Under the pieces are notes generated by a model. The model had not been told where the DNA came from. It was given only the letters and a program-made list of their open reading frames with translations, and ran no database searches. From Rhinopithecus roxellana (Eukaryota; Chordata; Mammalia; Primates; Cercopithecidae), in assembly GCF_007565055.1 (NCBI RefSeq), contig NC_044560.1:90215295-90279294 (forward strand): a stretch of 64,000 nucleotides of DNA. The letters are read 5' to 3'. Of this stretch, positions 10,641-20,887 are shown one piece after another. The position numbers were made by a program, and so were the translations under genes. Within the stretch, counting starts at the first letter, position 1. Every line of letters begins with the position of its first letter.

Positions 10641-10737
10641 ATATGAGTGATTAAGAAGGGTACATTGTTCAGTGGCAGCACTGGGATAAGGATTCAGAAC
10701 ACATATTCTTGTCTTTTATAAAATATATATATATTTT

Positions 10738-11027
10738 ATTTTTTTTTAAGACGGAGTTTTGCTCTTGTTACCCAGGCTGGAGTGCAGTGGTGCGATCTTG
10801 GCTCACTGCAACCTCTGCCTCCCAGGTTCAAGCGATTCTCCTGCTTCAGCCTCCCAAGTAGCTGGGATTACAGACTCCCACCACTGTGCTCAGCTAATTT
10901 TTGTATTTTTAGTAGAGATGGGGTTTCACCATGTTGGCCAGGATGGTCTGGATCTCCTGACCTTGTGATCTGCCCACCTTGGCCTCCGAAAGCGCTGGGA
11001 TTACAGGCGTGCGACACTGCGCCCGGC
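10738..11027 (-). mobile_element. Alu (AluS type)
   Basis: Full-length antisense Alu, 'gacggagttttgctcttgtt' to 'gcgacactgcgcccggc'. Inserted at an A/T-rich site ('aaatatatatatattttatt'), so TSDs are hard to define. Confidence 0.93.
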
Positions 11028-11460
11028 GTGCATATGTATATCTTTAGGTAAAATTCTTTTTTTATTTTTATTTTTGTGTGGTTTTTTTGAGACAGAGTCT
11101 CGCGCTGTCGCCCAGACTGGAGTGCAGTGGTGCGATCTCGGCTCACTGCAAGCTCCGCCTCCTGGGATCACGCCATTTTCCTGCCCCAGCCTCCCGAGTA
11201 GCTGGGACTATAGGTGCCCGCCACCATGCCCGGCTAACGTTTTATATTTTTAGTAGAGACGGGGTTTCACCGTGTTAGCCAGGATGGTCTCGATCTCCTG
11301 ACCTTGTGATCCACCCGCCTCAGCCTCCCAAAGTGCTGGGATTACAGACGTGAGCCACCGCGCCCGGCCTGTAAAATTCTTAAATGTGGAATTGTTGTTT
11401 CAAAAGGTATGTATACTTGTAAATTTGATGGATACTTTGATTCATTGCTTTAATTTTTTT
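11028..11460 (-). mobile_element. L1M fragment, split by an Alu
   Basis: Antisense ancient L1 ('catatgtatatctttaggta', then after the Alu 'ttaaatgtggaattgttgtt', 'caaaaggtatgtatacttgt'), the same consensus region as the fragment at 7215-7740. Bases 11500-11620 may belong to another L1M piece. Confidence 0.6.
11058..11370 (-). mobile_element. AluY-type Alu
   Basis: Antisense AluY, 'gagacagagtctcgcgctgt' to 'gagccaccgcgcccggcc'. TSD GTAAAATTCT at 11048-11057 and 11371-11380. It splits an L1M fragment. Confidence 0.94.
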
Positions 11461-12284
11461 TTTCTTTTTTAAACTCTATGGAATATTTCTAGTCACATTG
11501 CTGTAATTTTTAATTTTGTGTATTTCAAGCATATAGACAAGTACAGATAATGTGTAGCAGATACATATGTACCCACTACTTTTTAAACAGATGTTGACAC
11601 CCTCATTGAGATTCTCCTTGTTAGGTACTTTTAGCATTTCCTCAACATTGTGATGTTCTCCCACAGAATTTTATCTTAGACGTCAGAGTAAAAAGTTCCT
11701 CAGAATTCATACACTACCATTCTGGATTCGCCACCATACATTCTATCTTGGACTTTCTTTTTAAATATAGCCTCATTGTTAGCAAAAGGCAGCTTCATAG
11801 GAAAATTCCATTATGTTATTTTTGGTGTCTGGAATCTGACTTCTGAAAAATGTTTATTTTGTTTTCTTCCTCTGCTGAAAAGCAACAAAAGAATGCTACC
11901 AGAACTTCATCACAAACCCAGTGACTTAAACAAATTAAAAAAGGAAAAAAAAAAGAAGGCAGTTGGTGGCCTGTGTTTCTGGAGACTTGTTTGATTTGCT
12001 GGCAGAACAGCCCAGGTGAGTTGAGCCAGCAAGCACTTTTCTTCCATTAGGTTTTTCAGAATAACCAAATGTGGTTCTTCTAATCTGGCACTGACCTTTA
12101 GCTGACTTAGTGGTACAGCTGTATCCTCTGGGTTTAGATGGAGTTGATGAGAGAAACTGTTCTTGCGGGAGGTAAGAAGCTGTTGACCTGACCTCTGTTA
12201 CACCTGGCTGTTTCAATATGCCTTTGTGGAAATAAATGTCCTACTCTTCCATCTCTCTGCTAGAGATCTATAACCTCGTTCCAG
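11461..12284. other. Unique sequence, little recognised
   Basis: Starts with a T-run and a possible L1M piece (11500-11620). After 11640 nothing is recognised. An A-run at 11938-11955 is not attached to a repeat. No coding features. Confidence 0.5.
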
Positions 12285-12299
12285 TGGAAGGTGACTCTT

Positions 12300-12605
12300 T
12301 TTTTTTTTTTTTTTTTTTTTTGAGAAGGAGTCTTGCTCTGTTGCCCAGGCTGGAGTGCAGTGGCCAGATCTCAGCTCACTGCAAACTCCGCCTCACAGGT
12401 TTACGCCATTCTCCTGCCTCAGCCTCCCGAGTAGCTGGGACTACAGGCGCCCGCCACCTCGCCCGGCTAGTTTTTTGTATTTTTTTAGTAGAGACGGGGT
12501 TTCACCTGTGTTAGCCAGGATGGTCTCGATCTCCTGACCTCGTGATCCGCCCGCCTCGGCCTCCCAAAGTGCTGGGATTACAGGCTTGAGCCACCGCGCC
12601 CGGCC
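12300..12605 (-). mobile_element. AluY, Old World monkey type
   Basis: Antisense AluY with 'ccacctcgcccggctagttt' and 'ggcttgagccaccgcgcccg'. Perfect 15-base TSD TGGAAGGTGACTCTT at 12285-12299 and 12606-12620, and few differences from its neighbours of the same type. A recent, lineage-restricted insertion. Confidence 0.96.
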
Positions 12606-12620
12606 TGGAAGGTGACTCTT

Positions 12621-13600
12621 ACTGTGATCTTTTCCTAGGTCCTCAGAATGCCTGGCAATGAGGCTTTTAGGTTATTTGGGGATTTTATAAACTGAGAGGG
12701 GAAACTTAGTCTCAGGTGGGGCTAGAATCTGAGGTTCTGTAGGTACAGATTTATCCTAAAAGCAAGTGTTTTGCCTTCTCTCTCAGGTGCTCAGTGCTTC
12801 TTACCTCATTTGATCTTGTAGTATTACATAAGCACCTTAGGGAGGAAAGGACTCAAAGGAGCCAACCATTTCTCTTTGGACCCACAGCCAAAAAGAAAAG
12901 GCTCAAGGAGGGTGAGCTTATTTGATGGTCTGTAGCCTAAAGCGTGGGCTCTTTTAAAGCCTCTTGTTGGGCCCTGTAGCATAGGTCTAATCCACATCAA
13001 GTAATTTCCCAGGCCTGGGGTGGCCACAAGGTGAGCAGAGCTCTTTGTATCCTTTTTGCCAGACCTACACTTAATTGTCTTTAAAGCCTCACTTGGTCTT
13101 GCCATTTCAGCCCTTTCCTTCTAAGTAAGAAGCCTGACTTCCTTTGTCTTCCTTTCTTCAGCCCTGCAGAGGCAGCTATGGCCCTGGGGACAGCCCTTTC
13201 TTTAGATGGCAAACTCATTTTCTGTCCAGCAGACCAGAAGGACAAGGTGTAATTCAACCCTTCTCTCCACCAGACACTGCTGCCAGGGGAAGACAATGAA
13301 GAAAGTGATCTTTGTTGCTCCCTGAATAGGACCCTGAACCTGGCACCTGCTTTTGTTATTGGCTTCTTAAGTCACTGTAGACATTTTTGCTGTTTCCTGG
13401 GTTAGCAGCTGCTTTGGGATAGTAGTGGCAACTGGTTGTCAGGATGTCAGTTCTGCCTCAAAGAAAATCAGTGTATTTATATGAAGAGAGTTACCTTTTC
13501 TGTTCTTAAATGTCTTCAGGGTTTGTCTGAAGAGTGAGCAGTTGGAAGTCAGCTGTGCCCTTAGTTTGATGACCCCATGACCCTCATCTTTGAATCTGAG
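12621..13600. other. Repeat-free block
   Basis: Nearly 1 kb without repeats. Minus-strand frames at 12824-13105 and 13081-13296 have no recognisable domain. It begins the longest repeat-poor interval in the window (12.6-15.1 kb). Function unknown. Confidence 0.5.
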
Positions 13601-13613
13601 GAGACACTACCAT

Positions 13614-13703
13614 TTCTACTATCCAGTACTAACCAGGCCTGGCCCTGCTCAGCTTCCAAAATCAGAGGAGATCAGGCGTGTTCAGGGTGGTATGGCGGTG
13701 GAT
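13614..13703 (-). pseudogene. 5S rRNA pseudogene, retroposed and 3'-truncated
   Basis: On the minus strand this reads as about the first 88 of 121 nucleotides of vertebrate 5S rRNA: start near 13703 ('..ccgccataccaccctgaa'), 'ggaagctgagcagggccagg' (internal control region, box A), then 'cctggttagtactggat'. Flanking repeats GAGACACTACCAT (13601-13613) and GAGACACTGCCAT (13704-13716) look like TSDs, implying L1-mediated retroposition. The 3' third is absent, so it is not a functional 5S gene. Confidence 0.9.
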
Positions 13704-13716
13704 GAGACACTGCCAT

Positions 13717-15120
13717 ATTTTTTTGTCCTGCTCTCCTTCTGGTGAGACTGAGTTCTGGGTTTTAGCACCTAGGTCAGTGTCTTGTACCTGGTAAGCATTC
13801 AACAGATACATGCGGGATGAATGATTGAATTAATTCCTTGATCTTGCTGTCCAGGTTTAGTTTCACTGACGCTGATATGTGGGTGCTCTATGGGAGGCGG
13901 ACCTTTGTTTTTAGGAGAACATTGCTTCAAAGGAATTATGGAAGGTGTTGATTTCTAGGGGGCTTTGGGGGAACTATGGAAACTCTTAAGATACGACTTG
14001 TTCTCGCCTCATTGGTCTAGATCTTTCTCCTCGATTGTAACTGTCTGCTGACGGACTTGACCTGTTTCAGGAGTGGTATCCGGAACCTGACTCATCTGGG
14101 CTCTGTCCTTGAGCAGGGTAAGGGATTTTTTTTTTTTTTTTTTTTAAACAGCTATCCTGTCACTGTAGATTCAGAAGCCCTCAGGACCACATCTCATGCA
14201 CTGTAGTCTGGACTTCCTGATCTGGCTGCACTCAGTCAAGTCCCACTCAGCTCTTAGGTGTCTGTGTCTTTGTAAGGGCTGTTGGAGACAGAAGGACTTT
14301 TTTTCTGCTTTGTCAGCAGCTGGCCAAAGAATGCCTGTTAGTCTGCCAGATCCTAAGTCTTTCACATTTGCCTGTCTGGGTCTGGAACTTAGGGCAGAAT
14401 CACTTACCACCTAAGATTACATCTCACTGTTTGCCTTTGTGGTACCCATTGGAGGATAAAAGATGAATAGCCATGAAAGGCATACAGAGGTATTGAACTA
14501 TGATTCTTTGAAATGCTGTGATTCTGAAAAAAGATCCCTGGTATCTAAGAATACAACTAGAGCCAGACCATTGCACCACCACCCTCCTTTCCCAAGAGCC
14601 TCTTTGGAACCATCACTCATTCCATAGTTCCAAACATCCTTGTTTTTGTTTAATTTTTATCTAATAAATGTTATTAAACAATTTTAATGGTGAAACACAC
14701 AGAGGAAATGACAAACTAGCATGTGTTGTCTTTTAAATGCACTTAGTTCAAGTGGTTAAGTCAGTTGTTCCTGTTGTTAGATTGCTGTTGTCTAGTCTGC
14801 TTTCCTTCTTTAGGTGGGAGGAGTCTCTGAACAGACTTACAAAAAGCAAAAAGGACCAGCTTTTCTTTAGCTGATTGATCATTCTTTTACATCTTACTCT
14901 TTTCAGCACTTAAATTCAGATTGTACTTTGCTAATTGCTTTCAGATCATGACACAGAAGAGGTCTTAAGGTCAGTTCAGGAGTTCTTTAGCTGGGGTCCA
15001 TTTGATACTTCTCCACTTGTAAACAAAAGTTTGTATGTAGGTAAATATATATCCTTTTCTAGGGAAAGTATCCTTAGTTTTCATCAGATTCTCACTGGAG
15101 TTTATGACCTAAAAAAAGTT
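13717..15120. other. Mostly unique, with an L2 tail at 13765-13835
   Basis: 'gtacctggtaagcattcaac' with 'gggatgaatgattgaat' at 13785-13828 resembles an L2 3' terminus. The rest is unrecognised. A 22-base T-run at 14125-14146 is not an Alu tail. Frames at 14171-14410 (-) and 14196-14414 (+) overlap each other and have no known domain. Confidence 0.5.
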
Positions 15121-15137
15121 AAGACTTAGTATTTTAT

Positions 15138-15453
15138 TTATTTATTTATTTATTTAAGATGGAGTTTTGCTCTTGTTGCCCAGGCTGGGCACAATCTTGG
15201 AGTGTAATGGCACAATCTTGGCTCACCGCAACCTCCGCCTCCCAGATTTAAGTGATTCTCCTACCTCAGCCTCCCAAATAGCTGGGATTACAGGGGTCCA
15301 CCACCACGTTTGGCTAATTGTTTTGTATTTTTAGTAGAGATGGGGTTTCACCATGTTGGCCAGGCTGGTCTCGAACTCTTGACCTCAAGTGATCCACCTG
15401 TCTCGGCCTCCTAAAGTGCTGGGATTACAGGCATGAGCCACCATGCCTGGCCT
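15138..15453 (-). mobile_element. Alu (AluS type) with small internal duplication
   Basis: Antisense Alu with a (TTTA)n tail. TSD GACTTAGTATTTTAT at 15123-15137 and 15456-15470. The phrase 'cacaatcttgg' occurs twice near 15190-15222, a short local duplication in the right arm. Confidence 0.94.
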
Positions 15454-15482
15454 ATGACTTAGTATTTTATAAGAATTTGGGG

Positions 15483-15782
15483 GCCTGGCATGGTGGCTCA
15501 TGCCTATAATCCTAGCACTTTGGGAAGCCGAGGCGGGATGATCACTTGAGCCCAAAAGTTCAAGACCAGCCTGGGCAACATAGTGAAACACTGTCTCCAC
15601 AAAAAATACAAAAATTAGCAAGGTGTAGGCGTGGTGACGTGTGCCTGTAGTCCCAGCTACTTGGGGGCTGAGGTGGGAGTATCACTTGAGCCTGGGAGGT
15701 CGAGGCTGTGGTGAGCCAAGATTGCACCACTGCACTCCAGCCTGGGTGACAGAACAAGACCCTGTCCCAAAAACAACAAAAA
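15483..15782 (+). mobile_element. Old Alu (AluJ/S type)
   Basis: Sense Alu, 'cctggcatggtggctcatgc' to 'gaccctgtcccaaaaacaac'. TSD-like AAGAATTTGGGG at 15471-15482 and AAGGAATTTGGGG after 15782. It lies 30 bp after an antisense Alu, forming an inverted pair. Confidence 0.93.
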
Positions 15783-15795
15783 AGGAATTTGGGGC

Positions 15796-16098
15796 TCCTG
15801 CCTCATATAACTAGTTAGTGGCAAAGTTGAGATAGACTCTGAAATCCTGGGATTGTCTCTACAAGAATCCATATTTGTCTTTTTTACTGTATCCTACTGT
15901 CTAATTTACGCTCTTTAAGCACTAAACTCCTTTTTAACGTGTTTATCTTGCCTATCAAGTTGCTTTTTGAGAAAATGAACCATGTATTTGTGTTTCCCCA
16001 TAACTCCTAATACATCTGCACAAAGTAGTACCTTGCTGGTTCTGTTGACTGACTAGTAGCATTGGAAGGCACAAAAACTTGGGTTGGTTATTACTTTC
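15796..16098. other. Unique sequence
   Basis: Three hundred bases between two Alus; the segment 'gcactaaactcctttttaac' to 'acatctgcacaaagtagtac' could be a remnant of an L2 tail. Nothing firmer is visible. Confidence 0.3.
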
Positions 16099-16113
16099 CC
16101 TTTCCATTATCTT

Positions 16114-16424
16114 TTTTTTTTTTTTCTTTCTTTCTTTCTAAGTTGGGGTCTTGCTCTGTCACCCAGGCTGGAGTGCAGTGGTGCAATCATAGCTCACTGT
16201 AGCCTCAACTTCTTGGGCTCAAGTGATCCTCCCACCTCAGCCTCCCCAGTAGCTGGGACTACAGCCATTGGACAGCACACCTGGTTAACATTTTTAGTTT
16301 TTATAGAGATGAGGTCTCACTATATTGCCCAGGCTGGTCTCAAACTTCTGGACTCAAGCAATCTGCCCACCTTAGCCTCCAAAAAAAGTATTGGGATTCC
16401 AGGTGTGAGCCACCACACCCAGCC
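16114..16424 (-). mobile_element. Old Alu (AluJ type)
   Basis: Antisense Alu with a T/(TTTC)n tail, 'ggggtcttgctctgtcaccc' to 'gagccaccacacccagcc'. Perfect TSD CCTTTCCATTATCTT at 16099-16113 and 16425-16439. Confidence 0.94.
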
Positions 16425-16799
16425 CCTTTCCATTATCTTAGCACCTGTCACAGTTATTTAGCCTGATCTTTTTAAGTGGGCATACTCCCTTTTCTCTCTG
16501 TTTTTACAGTGCTGCTTACACAGTTTCTCCTCCTAAATCCAACCTTTGTAATTGGGAGTTTTACAGAGCAGTGTATTTGGTATGCTGTGAACTCTTCCCT
16601 AGGTCACTCAGTGGCATCCTGTGAGCCAGGTTGTCTGAAAAACTTCAAATCTTGGTGAGGGGTGGAGTGGGTGTATCTCCCATATGAGGGATTGTTCAGG
16701 GGATCTGACTCAGTTGCCAGCTCCTGAGGTTCTAGTATGCCAAGGCTTTTGTGATAAGATGAGCAAGAATTTTTCAAGCTCAGATTTGGGGAACATAGG

Positions 16800-17140
16800 T
16801 TCTTGCCATGCTTTTTCATTGGCACAATGTGTGACTTTTGGGCAGATACTTAACCTCTGTCTATTTACTTTTTCTGTTTTTGAGACAGGATCTCACTTTG
16901 TCACCCAGGCTAGAGTGCAGTGGTGTGATCTTGGCTCACTGCAGCCTCAACTTCCCAGGTTCAAGTGATCCTTCATCCTCAGCTCCCAAGTAGCTGGGAC
17001 TGCAGGAACATACTACCACACCTGGCTAATTTTTTGGAGTTTTTGTAGAGATGGGGTTTCGCCATGTTGCTCAGGCTGGACCTCTGTTTTCTCATCTGAT
17101 AATGAAAAGCAATTATTTTCATAAAATACTTTCAAAGATG
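16800..17140 (+). mobile_element. MIR SINE, split by an Alu
   Basis: 'atgtgtgacttttgggcagatac' then 'taacctctgt', Alu, 'cctctgttttctcatctgataatg' follows the MIR core 'tgtgaccttgggcaagtcacttaacctctctg..tttcctcatctgtaaaatg'. The Alu duplicated ACCTCTGT (16853-16860, 17080-17087). Confidence 0.65.
16861..17079 (-). mobile_element. Alu, 5'-truncated
   Basis: Antisense Alu from 'gagacaggatctcactttgt' to 'gccatgttgctcaggctgg', lacking the last part of the left arm. ACCTCTGT on both sides shows it inserted already 5'-truncated, inside a MIR. Confidence 0.9.
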
Positions 17141-17274
17141 AGTCTAATAATGCAGATGAGCCATTTTGAGTTCCTTACAGCAAAGATGCTGTAGAAATTT
17201 CAGGATTTTCCCCCTTTAATTATAATATGGGTAACTTATCCTAAGAGCCTGTGACTATTGGAATGGTCACCTTT

Positions 17275-17570
17275 TTTTTTTGTTTGTTTGAGACGGAGTC
17301 TTGCTCTGTCGCCCAGGTTGGAGTGCAGTGGCGCTATCTCGCTCACTGCAACCTCCACCTCCCGGGTTCACGCCAGTCTCCTGCCTCAGCCTCCCGAATA
17401 GCTGGGACTACAGGCGCCTGCCATCATGCCCGGCTAATTTTTTGTATTTTTTAGTAGAGATGGGGTTTCACCGTGTTAGCCAGGATGATCTCGATCTCCT
17501 GACCTCGTGATCCGCCCGCCTCGGCCTCCCATAGTGCTGGGATTACAGGCGTGAGCCACCGTGCCCGGCC
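17275..17570 (-). mobile_element. AluY-type Alu
   Basis: Antisense Alu, 'gagacggagtcttgctctgt' to 'gtgagccaccgtgcccggcc'. TSD-like TGGAATGGTCACCTTTT and TGGGATGGTCATCTTTT with two mismatches. Confidence 0.94.
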
Positions 17571-17586
17571 TGGGATGGTCATCTTT

Positions 17587-18268
17587 TTGAGACCAACAGT
17601 AGAAAGAAATTTGCAGTAGTGACTGACACATTAAAGCAACTCCAAAACAAATCTGAGTGAAATAGTGTCCTGGAGTTGGGGACATGTGGGTGATATCTGG
17701 GTTGCATTTTCTCTCTAGTTATCTGTGGAGAGGGTCCTGTCTGAATGATTGCGCTTTTAACATTTAGGGAATGAGCTTGACAGTTTCTGCTTCTTCTCTC
17801 CCCCTGCCTTGAACTGCCTTGATAGGCAGTGTCTCCTCTGTTGTGTGGCTATATTCCAGTCTGTAAACATGACTGCTATAAGGAGAGTGCAGGGTATTGT
17901 TTATTTTGTAAAACCTGTCTCATTGCCATGTAATATTTGCTCAAGAGCTCCTGTTGTGGTGACATTCTTGTGGTGAGCATGGCCCTTTAAAGATTTTCTC
18001 AAATGTTAAATGAGCCCCGACTGGTGTCCTGAAAAGCATTTAAGCTTCTCTCCCTAGAGTTTAAGCAAGAGTAGCAGTACTCCCAGTGGAGCCTGGGCTG
18101 GGCTCTAGAGAGAGGTGGCAGATGAGGTGGCAGATGATAGGCAGGGGCGGTTGTGGTCCCGTAGCTCGTTTGCACAAAGGAGGGGCTGGCCTCTCCTGGG
18201 GAGGTATTTCCGCTCACTGGAACAAATGAGGGCTCTCGAAAGGCTGTAATGTAATGAAGCTTCTCTGG
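17587..18268. other. Repeat-free block upstream of the CRE-bearing candidate promoter
   Basis: No interspersed repeat. AGGTGGCAGATG occurs twice in tandem near 18112-18136. The segment grows GC-richer toward 18300. It could be the distal part of a promoter region; that is inference. Confidence 0.4.
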
Positions 18269-18276
18269 TGACGTCA
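18269..18276 (+). promoter_or_regulatory. Perfect cAMP-response element
   Basis: TGACGTCA, the full palindromic CREB/ATF site, in repeat-free DNA about 150 bp upstream of an ATG with a favourable start context. Full palindromes are depleted in methylated vertebrate DNA because they contain CpG, so a retained one outside a CpG island is notable. Confidence 0.5.
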
Positions 18277-18290
18277 CTTGTAAATGTGGT

Positions 18291-18299
18291 CAAAGTCCA
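18291..18299 (+). promoter_or_regulatory. HNF4-type motif
   Basis: CAAAGTCCA, preceded by GGT, matches the HNF4-specific binding motif. It lies 15 bp after the CRE. CRE plus HNF4 sites are typical of fasting/cAMP-responsive liver and kidney promoters; the use here is inferred, not shown. Confidence 0.4.
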
Positions 18300-18418
18300 G
18301 TTCTTGGGGGCTAGTAGAAGCAGGAGTAGAGATCGGTCGGTTTGCATGCTTTCACTTCTCAGCTGTCACTGCCATGGTGCCTACTTTCAGCCAGTGAACC
18401 AACACAGCTGGGCCGGGC

Positions 18419-18470
18419 ATGAACGCTTACAAGTATCAGAAGTTCCTGGAGGGACTCAACAACCTTAGAG
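18419..18470 (+). CDS. Candidate alternative first coding exon (hypothetical)
   Basis: ATG at 18419 in context GGGCATGA, followed by an open stretch reading MNAYKYQKFLEGLNNLR, then a possible splice donor AGAG|GTATTA at 18470/18471. Without splicing the frame stops at 18518-18520 (33 codons). Upstream lie ATGs at 18346 (ends 18468) and 18374 (gccATGG, 7 codons), which would act as upstream frames. I do not recognise the peptide. It is supported only by position next to the CRE and HNF4 motifs and may be chance. Confidence 0.2.
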
Positions 18471-18520
18471 GTATTACAAGGCTTCAGGCTCCCTACCCTT
18501 TGTCCTTGCTGATTATGTGA

Positions 18521-19495
18521 GCACTTATTATGGTGTGTGTTGTATAGGGTCTGTAAAGCCCTCCTGGTCTGAACTGGCCCTATTTTTTATGCGTTTAGGC
18601 AATTAAACAGAAGGGATAGAGTTTGTAAATGCAATCCTAAGTGAGTAGGAGAGAATCTCCTTAGGTACTTCAGCAACAGCATGTTGTCTTGCTTGAATGG
18701 ACAAGTAAGAAATGTCCCCTGCATTCTTGAGCTCAGAGGGCTCAGGGCACTCCCTGTTTTTTTTTTTTTTTTTTTTTTTTTGAGGTAGCCAGACAGTGTG
18801 GGTGGAGGGCTCTTGCCATAGGGCCCTGCAGACTCACCCAGGTGTAATTAGGTTTTTTGGGCCAGGGTTTCCAGTTGCTTATGTCTACAGTGAGTCAGAG
18901 TCCCATGTGGAGAGAACTGGAGTTGGGAGTGGGGAGGGAGGAATGCAGGTTGATGGGCTATTTGTAAGCCTTTTGTAAAGTAAGCCTTTGTAAAGGGTAA
19001 AACAATGACTTTGAAAGAGGCAGCTTTTTATTAAAGTAATATTTAAAGGAAATAGTGTTTTCTTTGCATCATTGGCAAATTCTTCACTGACCAAACATGA
19101 GAGGAATGTACTTAGATGTGATGTAGGACTCTTTTTGGATATTAATGGAAAAAAAATGAATGAAATCTTTTTAATTTCCCTTCTCTAATTAACAAGTGGT
19201 TTTATTTCCATTTGCAGAGGAGGGTGCTCAAACCATTTTTCTTTCATCAGTAGTTAGGATTCTGGACCCAGAGCAACCATGGGGTGTGGAGAGAGTGGGA
19301 GGAGGTAGAGGGAGGAAAGGAGTAAGCTGGGTTTTTTCAGGGATGAGGAAAGTGGCAGACAGGGTGTGGGCAGGAGATCTGTACTCATTTCTTGCCAGGA
19401 TATATAGATGTTTTACTTTCTTTCACTATCTGTTGAAGAACTCTGGTTCTAAGAAATACATATGGAGAGCTTTGTATGCTATAAAGGGATATACA
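18521..19495. other. Unique block with an isolated poly(T)
   Basis: No interspersed repeat apart from a 26-base T-run at 18756-18781 followed directly by unique sequence, perhaps a lone retroposon tail. A plus frame at 19196-19597 is open over unique DNA and then enters an Alu; its composition is not gene-like. Confidence 0.4.
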
Positions 19496-19697
19496 GGTCA
19501 GGCGTGGTGGCTCGCACTCATAATCCAAACACTTTGGGAGGCTGAGGTGAGAGGGTCCCTTGAGCCCAGGAGTTCTAAACGAGCCTGGTCAACATAATGA
19601 GACCCCCTATCTCTACAGAAATGTTAAAAAATTAGCTGGGCATGGTGGTATGCACCTGTAGCCTTAACTACTTGGGAAGCTGAGGTGGAAGGATCAC
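19496..19697 (+). mobile_element. Old Alu, 3'-truncated
   Basis: Sense Alu from 'aggtcaggcgtggtggctcg' to 'gaagctgaggtggaaggatc', ending without right-arm terminus or A-tail. Many differences from consensus, AluJ-like. Confidence 0.85.
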
Positions 19698-20887
19698 TCC
19701 AAGTTCATCTTAGAGGTGCAGAACCCAAGTAACACAGCAAAGAGCCCCAGAGTCTGGAGGGAGAACAGTGCTGCTGTCTGGTGCTAGAGACCATGTGAAG
19801 AAGGGAAGAATACCCACATCTGATCAAGCATGTGTGTAAAATGCACCTTCGTCTCTGAGAAAGAGCAGTAGTATGGTGCTTTAGAGTGAAGGCAATAGAT
19901 CTTTTCTCTCCACACTACTACTCACCTTGAATGGAGTTTTGTTTTCTAATCTCTCATTCACTATTGTTTGCTTCATTCACTTATATATGCTGTATAATAG
20001 TCTTTATAGCATAAAACATACAATATATAGCAGTTTCTCTTGTTCACTCAAAGAAAGGATCAGATTTAAACTCTTATTTGCTCCCGCAACCTGAGTCTTT
20101 TTCAGGTGGGAGAAGTTCCTGGAAAGAGGTCTTGTAGTTCTTTTGGTTTAGTCTTTACCATTTTTTGGAATGTTGCTATAGGTCTTAGACAACTATTCCC
20201 CCAATTCTGGGCTGCCAGACAGAGAGTTAGATACAAATCATTGTCTTTGTCAAATCCTCCTGTGGGTTGAGTTTTACCCACTGTGCCCCCTGATTATGGC
20301 GAATGGTTACTTACCTTCTTCTTTTCACTTAATATCTTTGTGTATTCCAGAAGGGCTGATGGAGAGAGGTAATTGGCTTCCCTCTTCATTTAGTTACTGA
20401 CTGTTGCTTTTCTTGGCATGGTTCAGCTTGTAGACATTCCTCCATCTAGTGGGTAACTGTTGAAGGGAATCCAGTGGGAGAATAGACACATTGTACAAGT
20501 TTTTGAAGTTCCAATCCCCAAATTCCTATGAATTATTGGTGTTTTGATGCCAGGATTGGGGTGCAATATTTTCCACTGCTGGTGCTTTTTCTGGAGGGCT
20601 TTAACTTATATTTCTCGAGCTTGCCAAAAACTTCATAGTTATTGGGGTGATTTCTGCCCAGATGGACCTCTCTCGTGGGTATGACAGGATGAACTATTGA
20701 CCCAAGTCCTGCTTTTTGGCAGAGTCCAGACCTGTGCCATGACTGGGATAAGTAGGTAATTAGGGATTAATTAGGGAGGCAGAGAGGTAGGTGAAGTAGA
20801 GTGATGAGAAAGTGGTTCACTAGCCTTTACTAAGAAAAATTTGTGATAGGACTGTGAGATAACTGACTTTTAAAACAGAAATGTAAT
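19698..20887. other. Unique sequence, nothing recognised
   Basis: About 1.2 kb without repeats. No long frame and no domain. The A/T-rich part near 19980-20040 has no repeat signature. Confidence 0.45.

Noticed and set aside
13081..13296. 71-codon minus frame considered as an exon
   Set aside because: Arg/Lys/Ser-rich by composition, no domain, and no acceptor/donor pair on the minus strand that I could identify.
18346..18468. 40-codon frame overlapping the candidate exon
   Set aside because: Starts at an upstream ATG in poor context and ends before the proposed donor; treated as a possible upstream frame only.
18756..18781. 26-base T-run considered as an antisense Alu tail
   Set aside because: The sequence after it ('gaggtagccagacagtgtgg') has no Alu similarity.
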